Below, in pieces: positions 1-8,412 of a DNA stretch of 64,000 nucleotides. Within the stretch, counting starts at the first letter, position 1. Every line of letters starts with the position of its first letter. The notes beneath the pieces are model-generated. The model worked only from the letters and a program-made list of their open reading frames with translations. It made no database searches and was not told where the DNA came from. The DNA comes from Duganella sp. CF458. GTDB taxonomy: Bacteria > Pseudomonadota > Gammaproteobacteria > Burkholderiales > Burkholderiaceae_D. Made by a program: the position numbers and the translations under genes. The stretch spans positions 434,001 through 498,000 of the forward strand of contig NZ_FOOF01000001.1 in assembly GCF_900113115.1 (NCBI RefSeq), in the 5' to 3' direction.

Positions 1-1628
1 CGGCCGCTCGACTTGCGCGCGCCGCCCTCAGTCACGCTGTCTTCGAATCGGTGCTCGTAATCCAGCATGGCTTCGTTATTCAAACACAATTCGCGCGCCA
101 GATACAGGCCCAGGCCCGTCCCCTTGCTCGATGTTGTATAAAACGGCTCGAACAGGTGGGCCCGCACCTGCGGCGAAATGCCGGGGCCATCGTCCTGCAC
201 ATGCAATTCCAGCGGCCGCCCGGCCACCTGCACGACGAAGACGCGGATGCTGGCCGGGGTGCCGCTGGCATAGCGCACCGCGTTATTGAGCAGGTTGATC
301 AGCACTTCGCGCAAGTGCAGCGGGTCGAAGCGCACCATCACCTGGGCCATGCCGCCCAAACATACGATCTTGCGGTCCAGCCGATGGGTTTCGTCGAACT
401 CCGCCTTCAACTCATTGAGGAAGGATTCCAGTTCCATCGGTTCGTGGTGGCTTTGCGCCTTGCGCGACAGCTGCAGGATGTCCTCCACCATGCGATTCAC
501 GCGCGCCACGTTGTCGCTGATGATCCTCAGTAGCCGCTTGTGCACCGGCGCCTGCAAATCCTCTTCCAGCAGCGAATTGGCGTGGCCGATGGCCGACAGC
601 GGGTTGCGCACTTCATGCGCGATGCTGGCGGTCAGGCGGCCCATCGAGGCCAGCTTGAGTTGCTGCGCCTTTTCCTCGATGCCGGTCACGTCCTCCAGGA
701 AGATCACGTTGCGTTCCACATCCAGGCCCTTGGTGTCGGCGGCGGCGAAGCGCAATTTCAGGTGCAAAGAAACGTCGCGCCGCGAATTCCAGGCGGCGGT
801 CAGGTCTGCCTGCTCCGGATCCTCGAACGGCTTGATGGTGATGAAGGCGCTGGCCTGTTGCGGGTCGCTGCGCCAAGCCTCATAGGCGACCGCGATCGGC
901 TGCAGCGCCGCGCCATCCAGCACCTGTGCGGTGCCGCCCAGCATTTGCTGCGCCGCCGGGTTGCTCATGTGGATGGTGCCGTCCGGTCCGACCACCAGGA
1001 TGCCGTCGGCCGAATGTGCGATCACCAGCCGGTTGACGGCTTGCTGCACGCCGATTTCAATGCCGCGCTGGGCTGCCAGCTCTTCCTGGCCGATCAGGCG
1101 CGCCGCCATGCGGTTCACGATCAGCACCACGGCAAACCAGGCAACGCCGTACAGGCCGGCCTGCAACACCAGCGATTCTCCGCCCGAAATAGCGAGATAG
1201 GTGCTGTCGGCCAGCATGAACAGCGTGGCCAGCGAGGCGCTGAACAGCGACAGCACCAGCGGCGCCAGGATGGCGCAGCCGGCCAGCGGGAACAGGTACA
1301 GGATGGCCAGTCCGGAGCGCAAGCCGCCCGCCGCCAGGTAGAGCAGCGAAATGCAGGTCAGGTCGCAGGCTACCTGCGACATCAGCTGCAACATGAAGTG
1401 GCGGCGCCAGCGCATGGCCAGCACCTGCATGGCGACCGCCGCCAGCAGGTAGGCCGCGCACACCTGCACCTTCAGCTCGCGCGACAACAGGTCGCCGGCA
1501 GTAAAGTACAGCGAAAGCACCAGGGTGATCACGATGCGGGTCGCGCCCAGCGCCTTCAGCGAGCGCCAGAAGGTGTCGCGCGAGGCGGCCGACAGGGTGT
1601 GGAGACGGGCAAACACGCTGGAACTCAA
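1..1628 (-). CDS. pilS: PilS-type sensor histidine kinase, 3' end cut by the window edge
   Basis: Membrane sensor kinase of the PilS/PilR pair that controls type IV pilin transcription with sigma-54. At least 542 residues are readable; the C-terminus lies beyond the left edge. The N-terminal third is hydrophobic with several membrane segments, followed by a PAS-like region, a HisKA segment with the phospho-acceptor motif IAHEVRNPLSAIGHA, and an ATPase domain with an N-box (LLNNAVRYA), DDGPGI and GTGLGLYLAREL. HEVRNPLSAI is the usual PilS form. The start is taken as TTG at 1628, which overlaps the TGA of the upstream gene; GTG at 1616 is the alternative. Third gene of an apparent CcsA-like/PP0621/pilS operon. 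Family assignment is firm; the exact start is not. Confidence 0.88.
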   Translation of the reverse strand, partial: MSSSVFARLHTLSAASRDTFWRSLKALGATRIVITLVLSLYFTAGDLLSRELKVQVCAAYLLAAVAMQVLAMRWRRHFMLQLMSQVACDLTCISLLYLAAGGLRSGLAILYLFPLAGCAILAPLVLSLFSASLATLFMLADSTYLAISGGESLVLQAGLYGVAWFAVVLIVNRMAARLIGQEELAAQRGIEIGVQQAVNRLVIAHSADGILVVGPDGTIHMSNPAAQQMLGGTAQVLDGAALQPIAVAYEAWRSDPQQASAFITIKPFEDPEQADLTAAWNSRRDVSLHLKLRFAAADTKGLDVERNVIFLEDVTGIEEKAQQLKLASMGRLTASIAHEVRNPLSAIGHANSLLEEDLQAPVHKRLLRIISDNVARVNRMVEDILQLSRKAQSHHEPMELESFLNELKAEFDETHRLDRKIVCLGGMAQVMVRFDPLHLREVLINLLNNAVRYASGTPASIRVFVVQVAGRPLELHVQDDGPGISPQVRAHLFEPFYTTSSKGTGLGLYLARELCLNNEAMLDYEHRFEDSVTEGGARKSSG

Positions 1629-1873
1629 TGCGGGGCGTGCGCCGCGCAGCAGTAGTCACGGCCGTTGGCCGGGACATTTTCGGAGGCTGGGAAATGCACG
1701 CCGCAATGGTCGCATTGCAGCATCTGTTCAGCCTGTTGCGGCTCGGCCGCGCGCGGCTGCTGCGGCGCAGGCGATGTGCCGCCTTGCGGCGGGCCGCTCA
1801 TCTTGCGCAATTTGCTGCGGATGGCGGCGATCACCAGGAAAAACAGCGCCAGCCAGAACAGGACTCGTGTCAT
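1625..1873 (-). CDS. PP0621-family small membrane-anchored protein
   Basis: 82-aa protein with one N-terminal membrane helix (residues about 4-18), a proline/glutamine-rich linker and a C-terminal Cys motif (CDHCGVHFP, then YCCAAH) suited to binding a metal. This layout matches the PP0621 family, which has no firmly assigned role. Its ATG overlaps the stop of the CcsA-like gene and its TGA overlaps the presumed TTG of pilS, so the three genes are probably translationally coupled. The Cys cluster resembles a small zinc ribbon; that is inference. Confidence 0.85.
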   Translation of the reverse strand: MTRVLFWLALFFLVIAAIRSKLRKMSGPPQGGTSPAPQQPRAAEPQQAEQMLQCDHCGVHFPASENVPANGRDYCCAAHAPH

Positions 1874-2673
1874 GCCAAACCTCGATGTAAAACCACTTCC
1901 AGCACAAAACGGCTGCCGACGTAGGCCAGCAGCAGGGTCGCAAAGCCCGCCAGCGTGAAGCTGAGGGCAGTCTTGCCGCGCCAGCCGCGGAAATGACGGC
2001 CGGCCAGCAAGGCGGCGAACAGGGCCCAGGACAGCAGGGTGAAGACCGATTTATGGTCCCACTTCAGCGCCCGGCCAAACAATTCTTCACTGAACACGAT
2101 GCCCGACAGGACGGTCAGGCTGAGCAGCACGAAGCCGAAGGCGATCAGGCGGAACAGCAGCTTTTCCATCGTCAGCAAGGCGGGCAACTGGTCCAGGGCG
2201 GTGGCGAAAAAGCCCGGGCTGTCGCTGCGCGTATGCAGGCGCGACTCCTGCAGCGCCATCAGCACGGCGTGGAAGGCGGCGATGGTCAAGGTACTGTAGG
2301 CCAGCGTGGCGATGGCGATGTGCCAGCCCAGCATGGTGGAACGGCCGGCGGTCGGGATCAGCGCGCCGGGGAAGCCCGCTTGCAAGGCCACCGCCAGCGC
2401 GGCCACCGGCATCACGATGCGGCGCAGGCCGTCCAGCGGGAAGTTCTGGTTTTCCAGCCAGTAGGCGCCCACCGAAATCCACAGCGCCGACGATAGCATG
2501 GTGGCAAAGCCGACGCGCAGCGAACCGGGCACCATCACGTCGACCCACAGCGCCGCCCCGTGCAGCAGCCAGGCGCCGGCCGTCAGTGCGGCGATAGGCA
2601 CGGATTTACGCGACGGGAGGACACCACAAATCAGGTAAAGCAGCGTTGCTGCGAGCAGGAAGTAAGTTTGCAT
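1870..2673 (-). CDS. CcsA/YpjD-like cytochrome c assembly membrane protein
   Basis: 267-aa polytopic inner-membrane protein with about eight hydrophobic segments. It carries the CcsA-type signature WDHKSVFTLLSW near residue 215 and a conserved His in GWHIAIA. The family handles haem in cytochrome c maturation (CcsA) or has a poorly defined role (YpjD/HemX-like). In many betaproteobacteria a gene of this kind lies between ffh and pilS. Here ffh is about 3.8 kb away, with an ABC transporter operon and a peptidase gene in between. The stop overlaps the next gene by 4 nt. Confidence 0.85.
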   Translation of the reverse strand: MQTYFLLAATLLYLICGVLPSRKSVPIAALTAGAWLLHGAALWVDVMVPGSLRVGFATMLSSALWISVGAYWLENQNFPLDGLRRIVMPVAALAVALQAGFPGALIPTAGRSTMLGWHIAIATLAYSTLTIAAFHAVLMALQESRLHTRSDSPGFFATALDQLPALLTMEKLLFRLIAFGFVLLSLTVLSGIVFSEELFGRALKWDHKSVFTLLSWALFAALLAGRHFRGWRGKTALSFTLAGFATLLLAYVGSRFVLEVVLHRGLA

Positions 2674-2698
2674 CCGGTAAGTTTAACACTCAGTCAGC

Positions 2699-2741
2699 GG
2701 TGCCAGGTCCCAACACGCTCCGCGTGTCAGGAGCTGGCACC
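2699..2741. repeat. REP-like nested palindrome
   Basis: A 43-nt element with two nested perfect inverted repeats: outer arms GGTGCCAG and CTGGCACC, inner arms ACACGC and GCGTGT around a 3-nt loop. It lies 10 nt downstream of the ABC ATPase stop and 26 nt before the start of the CcsA-like gene. The outer arms resemble those of the palindromes after parC and argH. It could be a REP/BIME-type element or act as a transcript-stabilising hairpin. There is no T-run, so a classic terminator is unlikely. Confidence 0.7.
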
Positions 2742-2750
2742 GGGACGATT

Positions 2751-3539
2751 TCAATCAACCGCCGCCGCACGCAACTCGTCATGATGATGGCGTTGTTGTT
2801 CTTCCATCACCAACTGTCCCAGCTCGCGCTTCAAGGCGTTGAATTCCGGCGACGACGGGTCGCGCAGGCGCGGCAGGTCGACCAGGATGTCGCGCTTGAC
2901 CGTACCGGGACGGTACGTCATGACCACGATGCGGTCGGCCAGGTAAATCGCCTCCTCGATGCTGTGGGTGACGAAGATGATGGTCTTTTTCTGCTCGTCC
3001 CAGATGCGCAGCAACTCGTCCTGCAGGTCGCGCCGGGTCAGCGCATCGAGTGCGCCGAACGGCTCGTCCATCAGCATGATCGGCGAATCCAGCGCCAGCA
3101 CGCGGGCGATCGCCACCCGCTGCCGCATGCCGCCCGACAGGTCTTTCGGGAAGCGCTGGCGGAAGTCCTGCAGCGACAAGGTCTTCAGCAGCTGGTCCAC
3201 CGTGGCCGCGATCTGCTCCTTCGGCAGGCCCTTGATCTCCAGGCCGAAGGCCACGTTGTCGGCCACCGTCATCCAGGGGAACAGGGCGTATTCCTGGAAT
3301 ACCATGCCGCGCTCCGGGCCCGGAGCGGTCACCGGCTTGCCATCGGCGACGATGCTGCCGCCGGTGGGCGGCGAAAAGCCGGCGATGGCGTTCAACAGGG
3401 TCGACTTGCCGCAGCCGGAAGGCCCGAGCAGGCAGACGAACTGGCCGCGCGGGATCTCCAGGTTGATGTCCTGCAGCGCCACCACCGAGGTGCCGAAGAC
3501 CTTGCTGACACCCCTGACTTCAATATGTGCGGCGCTCAT
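2751..3539 (-). CDS. ABC transporter ATP-binding protein, NitT/TauT (SsuB/TauB-like) type
   Basis: 262-aa ATPase of an importer for sulfonate-, taurine-, nitrate- or pyrimidine-precursor-like solutes; the substrate cannot be read from the ATPase. Walker A (GPSGCGKST, about residue 39), signature LSGGMRQRVAIARVLA, Walker B (IMLMDEPFGALD) and the switch His (FVTHSIEEA) are all present. The start codon directly follows the permease stop, and the order binding protein, permease, ATPase is typical of this family. Confidence 0.93.
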   Translation of the reverse strand: MSAAHIEVRGVSKVFGTSVVALQDINLEIPRGQFVCLLGPSGCGKSTLLNAIAGFSPPTGGSIVADGKPVTAPGPERGMVFQEYALFPWMTVADNVAFGLEIKGLPKEQIAATVDQLLKTLSLQDFRQRFPKDLSGGMRQRVAIARVLALDSPIMLMDEPFGALDALTRRDLQDELLRIWDEQKKTIIFVTHSIEEAIYLADRIVVMTYRPGTVKRDILVDLPRLRDPSSPEFNALKRELGQLVMEEQQRHHHDELRAAAVD

Positions 3540-4355
3540 TCAGCTCTCCAGGCCGCGGTGCCAGCGCAGCAGGTGGTTGTTCAGGCGGTCCATCGCGACG
3601 TCGATCGCCAGTCCCAGCATACCAATGGTGATCATGCCGGCGATGATCTTGTCCGACCAGAAGTACTCGCGCGCCTCGCTGATGCGGAAGCCCAGGCCGT
3701 TGTTCACCGCCACCATTTCCGCCACGATCACCACGATGAAGGCGGTGCCGATGCCGATGCGCACGCCGGCCAGGATCGACGGCACCGCTGCCGGCAGGAT
3801 CACGCGCAGGAACATGGTGGGACCGGAGGCGCCCAGGTTGCGCGCCGCGCGCAGGTAGATGCCGTCCACCTGGCGCACGCCGGCGATGGTGTTGATCAGG
3901 ACCGGGAAGAAGGCGCCCAGCGAAATCAGGAAGATGGCCGGCGGGTTGCCCAGCCCGAACCACAGCATCGACAGCGGGATATAGGCAATCGGCGGCACCG
4001 GGCGGATGATCTGCACCAGCACATTGAACAGGCGGTAGGCGTGGGCGCTGGCGCCCATGGCCAGTCCCAGCGGCAGCGCCAGTCCACCGCCGATGACGAA
4101 ACCGAGCAGCACGCGGTACATGCTGCCGATCGCATCGTGGATCAACTCACCGGAGAAAGCCCACGCCAGCCGGCTACCGTTGCCGTCATACGGCTGCAGC
4201 GGCAGCAGGTATTCCACCCACTTGCGCGCCACCGCTTCCGGCGACGGCAGGGCCTGCGGGTTGACCCAGCCGCGGAACGTGACGAAATGCCAGACCAATA
4301 CCAGCGCCGCCGGCACCACCAGGCCGACAGCGACATCGCGCCACGCCACCCTCAT
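3540..4355 (-). CDS. ABC transporter permease, NitT/TauT (SsuC/TauC-like) type
   Basis: 271-aa inner-membrane permease with six predicted helices and the EAA loop (EAA-like NLGASGPTMFLRVILPAA) that docks the ATPase. It starts inside the last codons of the binding-protein gene (ATGA overlap at 4352-4355) and abuts the ATPase gene. Together with its neighbours it forms a complete importer. Substrate unknown. Confidence 0.93.
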   Translation of the reverse strand: MRVAWRDVAVGLVVPAALVLVWHFVTFRGWVNPQALPSPEAVARKWVEYLLPLQPYDGNGSRLAWAFSGELIHDAIGSMYRVLLGFVIGGGLALPLGLAMGASAHAYRLFNVLVQIIRPVPPIAYIPLSMLWFGLGNPPAIFLISLGAFFPVLINTIAGVRQVDGIYLRAARNLGASGPTMFLRVILPAAVPSILAGVRIGIGTAFIVVIVAEMVAVNNGLGFRISEAREYFWSDKIIAGMITIGMLGLAIDVAMDRLNNHLLRWHRGLES

Positions 4356-5326
4356 TTGACGCCCAGCGATTTCTTGGCCTGCTCCAGCAGGTCGGTCTTG
4401 ACCCAGTCCTTGGCCAGCGGCGGCTTGGCCATCTTGCCGACGCCGGTCTTGACCATGGTGTCGGTGGTAACCTGGATGTGCTCGGGCGACACGTCGTACG
4501 AATAGGGCGAGTTGCCGATCGCGTCCTGGAAATCGTCGCTGGTGATCTGGCCCTTGAACACGGTATCGCGCACGTATTTTTCGGCCGTGGCCGGCTGGTC
4601 GATGAAGGTCTTGGTCGCCTCCACGAAGCAGCGCATGAACTTCTCGGCCACCGGGCGGCGCTCCTTGTAGAACTTCTCGGTCATCACCATGGTGCGGATC
4701 GGCTCGCCGATCGCGGTGTTGTACGGCTTCAGGATCTCGCTGCCGTAGCCCTTGTTGATGGCTTGCGACGATTGCGGCTCCGACTGCATCATGGCGTCGA
4801 TATGCTTGCCCAGCAGGGCCTGGTTCAGGTCCGCATAGGCCAGCAGCACGGTCTGCACGTCCTTGCCCGGTTGTTCGGAGACGGTCAGGCCGGCCTGCTG
4901 CAGTTCCGCCAGCAGCAGCACTTCCTGGATGCCGCCGCGCGTCACGCCGACCCGCTTGCCCTTCAGGTCCTTGATCGATTTGAGATTCAGGTCGCTGCGC
5001 CCCACCAGGCGTGCGCCGCCCTTGGCGAAACCGGCCACCACGTAGATCGGCGCGCCGCCGGCGCGGCCGGAGATGGCAGCCTCGGAAGCGGTAGCGCCCA
5101 CGTCAAGCTCGCCGGCCAGCACGGCGGACATCACGTCCAGGCCCTTGGCGAACACGCGCTCTTCGACCTTGATGCCGCACTTCGGCGCGATCTCCTTGAT
5201 ATACGATACGGCGCCGTAATGGGCGAACTTCAGGTTCCCCAGCCGCACCACCTCCTGCGCCTGCGCGCTGCCAGCCAACACCAATGCCGCCACGGCTGCC
5301 GCCGTGCCGATACTTTTCAGTCTCAT
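4352..5326 (-). CDS. ABC transporter substrate-binding protein, NitT/TauT (SsuA-like)
   Basis: 324-aa periplasmic protein. It has a Sec signal peptide (hydrophobic stretch ending GSAQAQ, cleavage near residue 23) and the two-lobe NMT1/SsuA-like fold signature, for example KDLKGKRVGVTRGG near residue 120. First gene of the importer operon; a clear Shine-Dalgarno AAGGAGA precedes the ATG. The family binds sulfonates, nitrate, taurine or thiamine precursors; nothing in the sequence selects among these. The operon sits between pilS-side genes and ffh and looks like an accessory insertion. Confidence 0.92.
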   Translation of the reverse strand: MRLKSIGTAAAVAALVLAGSAQAQEVVRLGNLKFAHYGAVSYIKEIAPKCGIKVEERVFAKGLDVMSAVLAGELDVGATASEAAISGRAGGAPIYVVAGFAKGGARLVGRSDLNLKSIKDLKGKRVGVTRGGIQEVLLLAELQQAGLTVSEQPGKDVQTVLLAYADLNQALLGKHIDAMMQSEPQSSQAINKGYGSEILKPYNTAIGEPIRTMVMTEKFYKERRPVAEKFMRCFVEATKTFIDQPATAEKYVRDTVFKGQITSDDFQDAIGNSPYSYDVSPEHIQVTTDTMVKTGVGKMAKPPLAKDWVKTDLLEQAKKSLGVK

Positions 5327-5394
5327 CCAGCTCTCCTTAGTGAATAGTTGGCCTGCGCGGCCGCGCGCCCATCATACATTGAAGGCAGGGGCGC

Positions 5395-6186
5395 TTAAAG
5401 GGCGCTGCGTTCGCGCTGTTGCGCCAGGCGTTCCGCGCATGGCGGATGGATCGAGAGGTAGGCTCGCTCTGCGCCGGCCATGCCGGTGGCGCCGCTTAAT
5501 GCTTCCTGTACTTCGCTCAGGAGGCGCAAGGACAAGCCGTTATGTTCCAGCAGGTCGGCGGCATACTTGTCGGCTTCGATTTCGGTCTGTTGCGGCCAAT
5601 CCAGATGCGGCGCACGCGCCGCCATGCTGGAAACCAGCCAGCTGGTATCGCCCAGCACCACGCCGGCTGCTGCCGGCAACATGGCTTCCTGCGCCAGGCG
5701 GCGCAGCATGTGGTGCTGCTGCTGGTGGCCCAGTTCATGGGCCAGTACCGCCAGCACCGCGCCGTCGTCGGGCAGCGCCAGCACCAGGCTGTCGGTCAGG
5801 ATGATGTCGCCCGAGGGCAGCGTGAAGGCGGCCGCGCCCAGTTGGCTGCTGCGAAACAGCAGGCGGTGGCGCGGCGCGCCTTCGTGCGGCGCTTGCAGGC
5901 TGTTGAAGGCCGCGCCGATGCGGGCCCGGTGCGTCTCCGACAGCTCGCTCGGTTTCAGCGCCTGCAGGTCCAGTTGGCGCAGCATGTCCTGTCCCAGCTG
6001 GATTTCCAGGGCCGGCGGAAACGCCGCGGCCAACTGGTCGACGATGACGGGGCGGGCCAGTTGCCAGCCGGCGCACAGGACAAGGCACACCGCAGCCACC
6101 AGGGCTGCCAGGCGCCAATGGCGCAGGGCGCGCCGCCGGCCGGGCGCGCATAGATTGATCAGGTCTGGAACGGCCAGCGATTGCAC
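5395..6186 (-). CDS. M48-family zinc metalloprotease (HtpX/Oma1-like)
   Basis: 263-aa membrane-anchored peptidase. One transmembrane helix lies at about residues 25-43 and the zinc motif is HELGH (H150, E151, H154), followed by a Glu/Asp pair (EIEADKYAADLL, about 202-212) that supplies the third ligand. M48 proteins of this kind perform quality control of membrane or periplasmic proteins. The only in-frame start before the helix is GTG at 6186; no strong ribosome-binding site precedes it. It runs in the same direction as the ABC operon, 68 nt upstream of the binding-protein gene, and is divergent from ffh. Confidence 0.9.
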   Translation of the reverse strand: MQSLAVPDLINLCAPGRRRALRHWRLAALVAAVCLVLCAGWQLARPVIVDQLAAAFPPALEIQLGQDMLRQLDLQALKPSELSETHRARIGAAFNSLQAPHEGAPRHRLLFRSSQLGAAAFTLPSGDIILTDSLVLALPDDGAVLAVLAHELGHQQQHHMLRRLAQEAMLPAAAGVVLGDTSWLVSSMAARAPHLDWPQQTEIEADKYAADLLEHNGLSLRLLSEVQEALSGATGMAGAERAYLSIHPPCAERLAQQRERSAL

Positions 6187-6432
6187 AAGTTCATCCGTAA
6201 AATTAATTTATGAACAAGATGCATGGTGGCCGCATGTCTTGTCAAGAAGAAACTTTGTTTATTTCGCAAATTTGTGCACGATAGTGACATTTCGTGAGAG
6301 ACAGGCGGTCACCACCCTGCGCTGCCGCCGGCGCCCCCTACTAAGGTAGAATGGCGGGATTTTCCGCTGATCGCAGCGCTCTTTCGCCGCTCTCTTTATT
6401 CGCAGCTCTCTTTATTAATTAGTAGGCCACCA

Positions 6433-7800
6433 ATGCTAGACAACCTGACTACGCGCCTTGCCAAAGTCGTCAAGACGATGCGCGGCGAGGCCCGCCTGAC
6501 CGAAACCAACACCGCCGACATGCTGCGCGAAGTGCGCATGGCGCTGCTGGAGGCCGACGTCGCCCTGCCGGCCGTGCGCGAATTCATCGCCAAGGTCAAG
6601 GAAAAAGCCCTCGGCGAAGAAGTGATTTCCTCGCTGACCCCGGGCCAGGCCCTGGTCGGCGTGGTGCAGCGCGAACTGGGCGCCCTGATGGGCGCGGACC
6701 TGGGTGCCGAAGCGTCGCAGCTTTCCTTCGCCCAGCAGCCGCCGGCGATCATCCTGATGGCCGGCTTGCAGGGCGTGGGCAAGACCACCACCGTCGGCAA
6801 GCTGGCCAAGTACCTGAAAGAACAAAAGAAGAAGAAAGTGCTGACCGTATCGGCCGACGTGTATCGTCCCGCCGCTATCGCCCAGCTGCAATCGGTGACC
6901 GGCCAGGTCGGCGCCGACTTCTTCCCTTCCACTGCGCAGGACAAGCCGGTCGACATCGCGCTGGCCGCGCTGGACTGGGCCAAGAAGCACCATCATGACG
7001 TGCTGATCATCGACACCGCCGGCCGCCTCGGTATCGACGAAGAGATGATGAAAGAGATCGCCGCCGTGCACGGCGCGGTCAAGCCGATCGAAACCCTGTT
7101 CGTGGTCGACGCGATGCTGGGCCAGGACGCGATCAACACCGCCAAGGCCTTCAACGACGCGCTGCCGCTGACCGGCGTGGTGCTGACCAAGCTCGATGGC
7201 GATTCGCGCGGCGGTGCGGCGCTGTCGGTGCGCCACATTACCGGCAAGCCGATCAAGTTTGCCGGCGTGTCGGAAAAACTGGACGGCCTGGAAGCGTTCG
7301 ATCCGCAGCGCATGGCCAACCGTATCCTGGGCATGGGCGACATCCTGGCCCTGGTCGAGGAAGCGCAGAAGAACGTCGACGCCAAGGCGGCGGCCGAGCT
7401 GGCCGCCAAGGTCAAGTCGGGCGGCAAGTTCGACATGAACGACTTCAAGGCGCAACTGGCGCAGATGAAAAAAATGGGCGGCATGAGCGGCCTGCTCGAC
7501 AAGCTGCCGGCCCAGTTCCAGCAAGCCGCGGCCGGCGCCAACATGGGCCAGGCCGAGAAGCAGGTGCGGCGCATGGTCGGCATCATCGACTCGATGACGC
7601 CGCAGGAACGCGCCAAGCCGGAACTGATCAAGGCGGCGCGCAAGCGCCGCATCGCGGCCGGTGCCGGGGTCCAGGTGCAGGAAGTGAACCGCATGCTGAA
7701 CCAGTTCGAGCAGATGCAGACCATGATGAAAAAGCTGTCCGGCGGCGGCATGATGAAGATGATGCGCTCGATGAAGGGCATGATGCCCGGCATGCGCTAA
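6433..7800 (+). CDS. ffh: Signal recognition particle protein Ffh (SRP54)
   Basis: 455-aa GTPase that binds 4.5S RNA and delivers ribosomes making membrane proteins to FtsY. Order: N domain (about 1-90); G domain with P-loop GLQGVGKTTT (about residue 114), DTAGR and TKLDGD; and a Met-rich M domain (about 325-455) ending in repeated M/K/G clusters. Length is normal for bacterial Ffh. It is monocistronic: a 246-nt intergenic region lies before it and a strong terminator follows. Confidence 0.97.
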   Translation: MLDNLTTRLAKVVKTMRGEARLTETNTADMLREVRMALLEADVALPAVREFIAKVKEKALGEEVISSLTPGQALVGVVQRELGALMGADLGAEASQLSFAQQPPAIILMAGLQGVGKTTTVGKLAKYLKEQKKKKVLTVSADVYRPAAIAQLQSVTGQVGADFFPSTAQDKPVDIALAALDWAKKHHHDVLIIDTAGRLGIDEEMMKEIAAVHGAVKPIETLFVVDAMLGQDAINTAKAFNDALPLTGVVLTKLDGDSRGGAALSVRHITGKPIKFAGVSEKLDGLEAFDPQRMANRILGMGDILALVEEAQKNVDAKAAAELAAKVKSGGKFDMNDFKAQLAQMKKMGGMSGLLDKLPAQFQQAAAGANMGQAEKQVRRMVGIIDSMTPQERAKPELIKAARKRRIAAGAGVQVQEVNRMLNQFEQMQTMMKKLSGGGMMKMMRSMKGMMPGMR

Positions 7801-7815
7801 GCCTCGCGTTGCCGC

Positions 7816-7843
7816 AAAAAGCCGCCTTCGGGCGGCTTTTTTT
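7816..7843 (+). terminator. Rho-independent terminator of ffh
   Basis: Nine-base-pair stem (AAAGCCGCC/GGCGGCTTT) with a stable TTCG tetraloop and a run of seven T, starting 16 nt after the ffh stop. Confidence 0.93.
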
Positions 7844-7968
7844 GTGTTTCAGGCTTGTTTCCCCTAAAAAACCCACAAAAACACTTGCACAAGCAGCAAA
7901 CCCCCGCCAATATTAGCCGTGCGATAGTATTGCGCAATTTTCCATTTGTTTGTTAAGGAGGCTCGAAT

Positions 7969-8346
7969 ATGGCAACAGCCAAGAAAGCAGCACCAGCAGC
8001 AAAGAAAGCCGCCGCCAAGCCAGCAGCAAAAAAAGCTGCGCCGGCCAAGGCAGCAGCCAAGCCAGCAGCAAAGAAAGCAGCAGCACCAGCCGCACGTAAA
8101 CCTAACGCAGCCTTCATGAAGGCGATGACGCCATCGAGCGCACTGTCCGCCGTAGTCGGTTCCGCACCGCTGCCGCGTACCGAAGTGACCAAGAAAGTCT
8201 GGGACTACATCAAGAAACTGAACCTGCAGGACGCCGCCAACCGCCGCATGATCAATGCGGACGACAAGCTGAAAGCTGTCTTCGGCGGCAAGGCCCAGGT
8301 TTCCATGTTTGAAATGACCAAGCTGATTTCCGACCACCTGAAATAA
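7969..8346 (+). CDS. Histone H1-like tail fused to a SWIB/MDM2 domain
   Basis: 125-aa basic protein. Residues 1-45 are an almost pure Ala/Lys/Pro tail (repeats of the type AAKPAAKKAA) like those of bacterial histone H1-like proteins; residues about 50-123 form a SWIB domain (LPRTEVTKKVWDYIKKLNL ... ADDKLKAVFGG). SWIB domains are known from eukaryotic chromatin remodellers, from chlamydial proteins and from several betaproteobacteria. The tail probably binds DNA; the partner of the SWIB domain is unknown. A strong Shine-Dalgarno (TAAGGAGG) precedes the ATG, and a terminator follows, so it is transcribed alone and probably abundantly. Confidence 0.92.
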   Translation: MATAKKAAPAAKKAAAKPAAKKAAPAKAAAKPAAKKAAAPAARKPNAAFMKAMTPSSALSAVVGSAPLPRTEVTKKVWDYIKKLNLQDAANRRMINADDKLKAVFGGKAQVSMFEMTKLISDHLK

Positions 8347-8376
8347 GCTGCTTCTGGCTGTTGCAGCCATTCGAGG

Positions 8377-8408
8377 AGCCCCGACGCCACGCGCTCGGGG
8401 CTTTTATT
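8377..8408 (+). terminator. Rho-independent terminator of the SWIB gene
   Basis: Stem AGCCCCGA/TCGGGGCT with a ten-base loop and a T-rich tail. The T-tract ends only a few bases before the ATG of the following MFS gene, leaving it no room for a ribosome-binding site. Confidence 0.9.
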
Positions 8409-8412
8409 TTTT

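Noticed and set aside
1057..1677. A 206-codon frame starting with ATG opposite the pilS region
   Set aside because: It is out of frame with the histidine-kinase reading, is Arg/Ala/Gly-rich and has no motif; the kinase frame runs through the same DNA.
2646..4505. A 619-codon plus-strand frame over the ABC transporter operon
   Set aside because: Low-complexity His/Gln/Arg translation, opposite well-conserved transporter genes.
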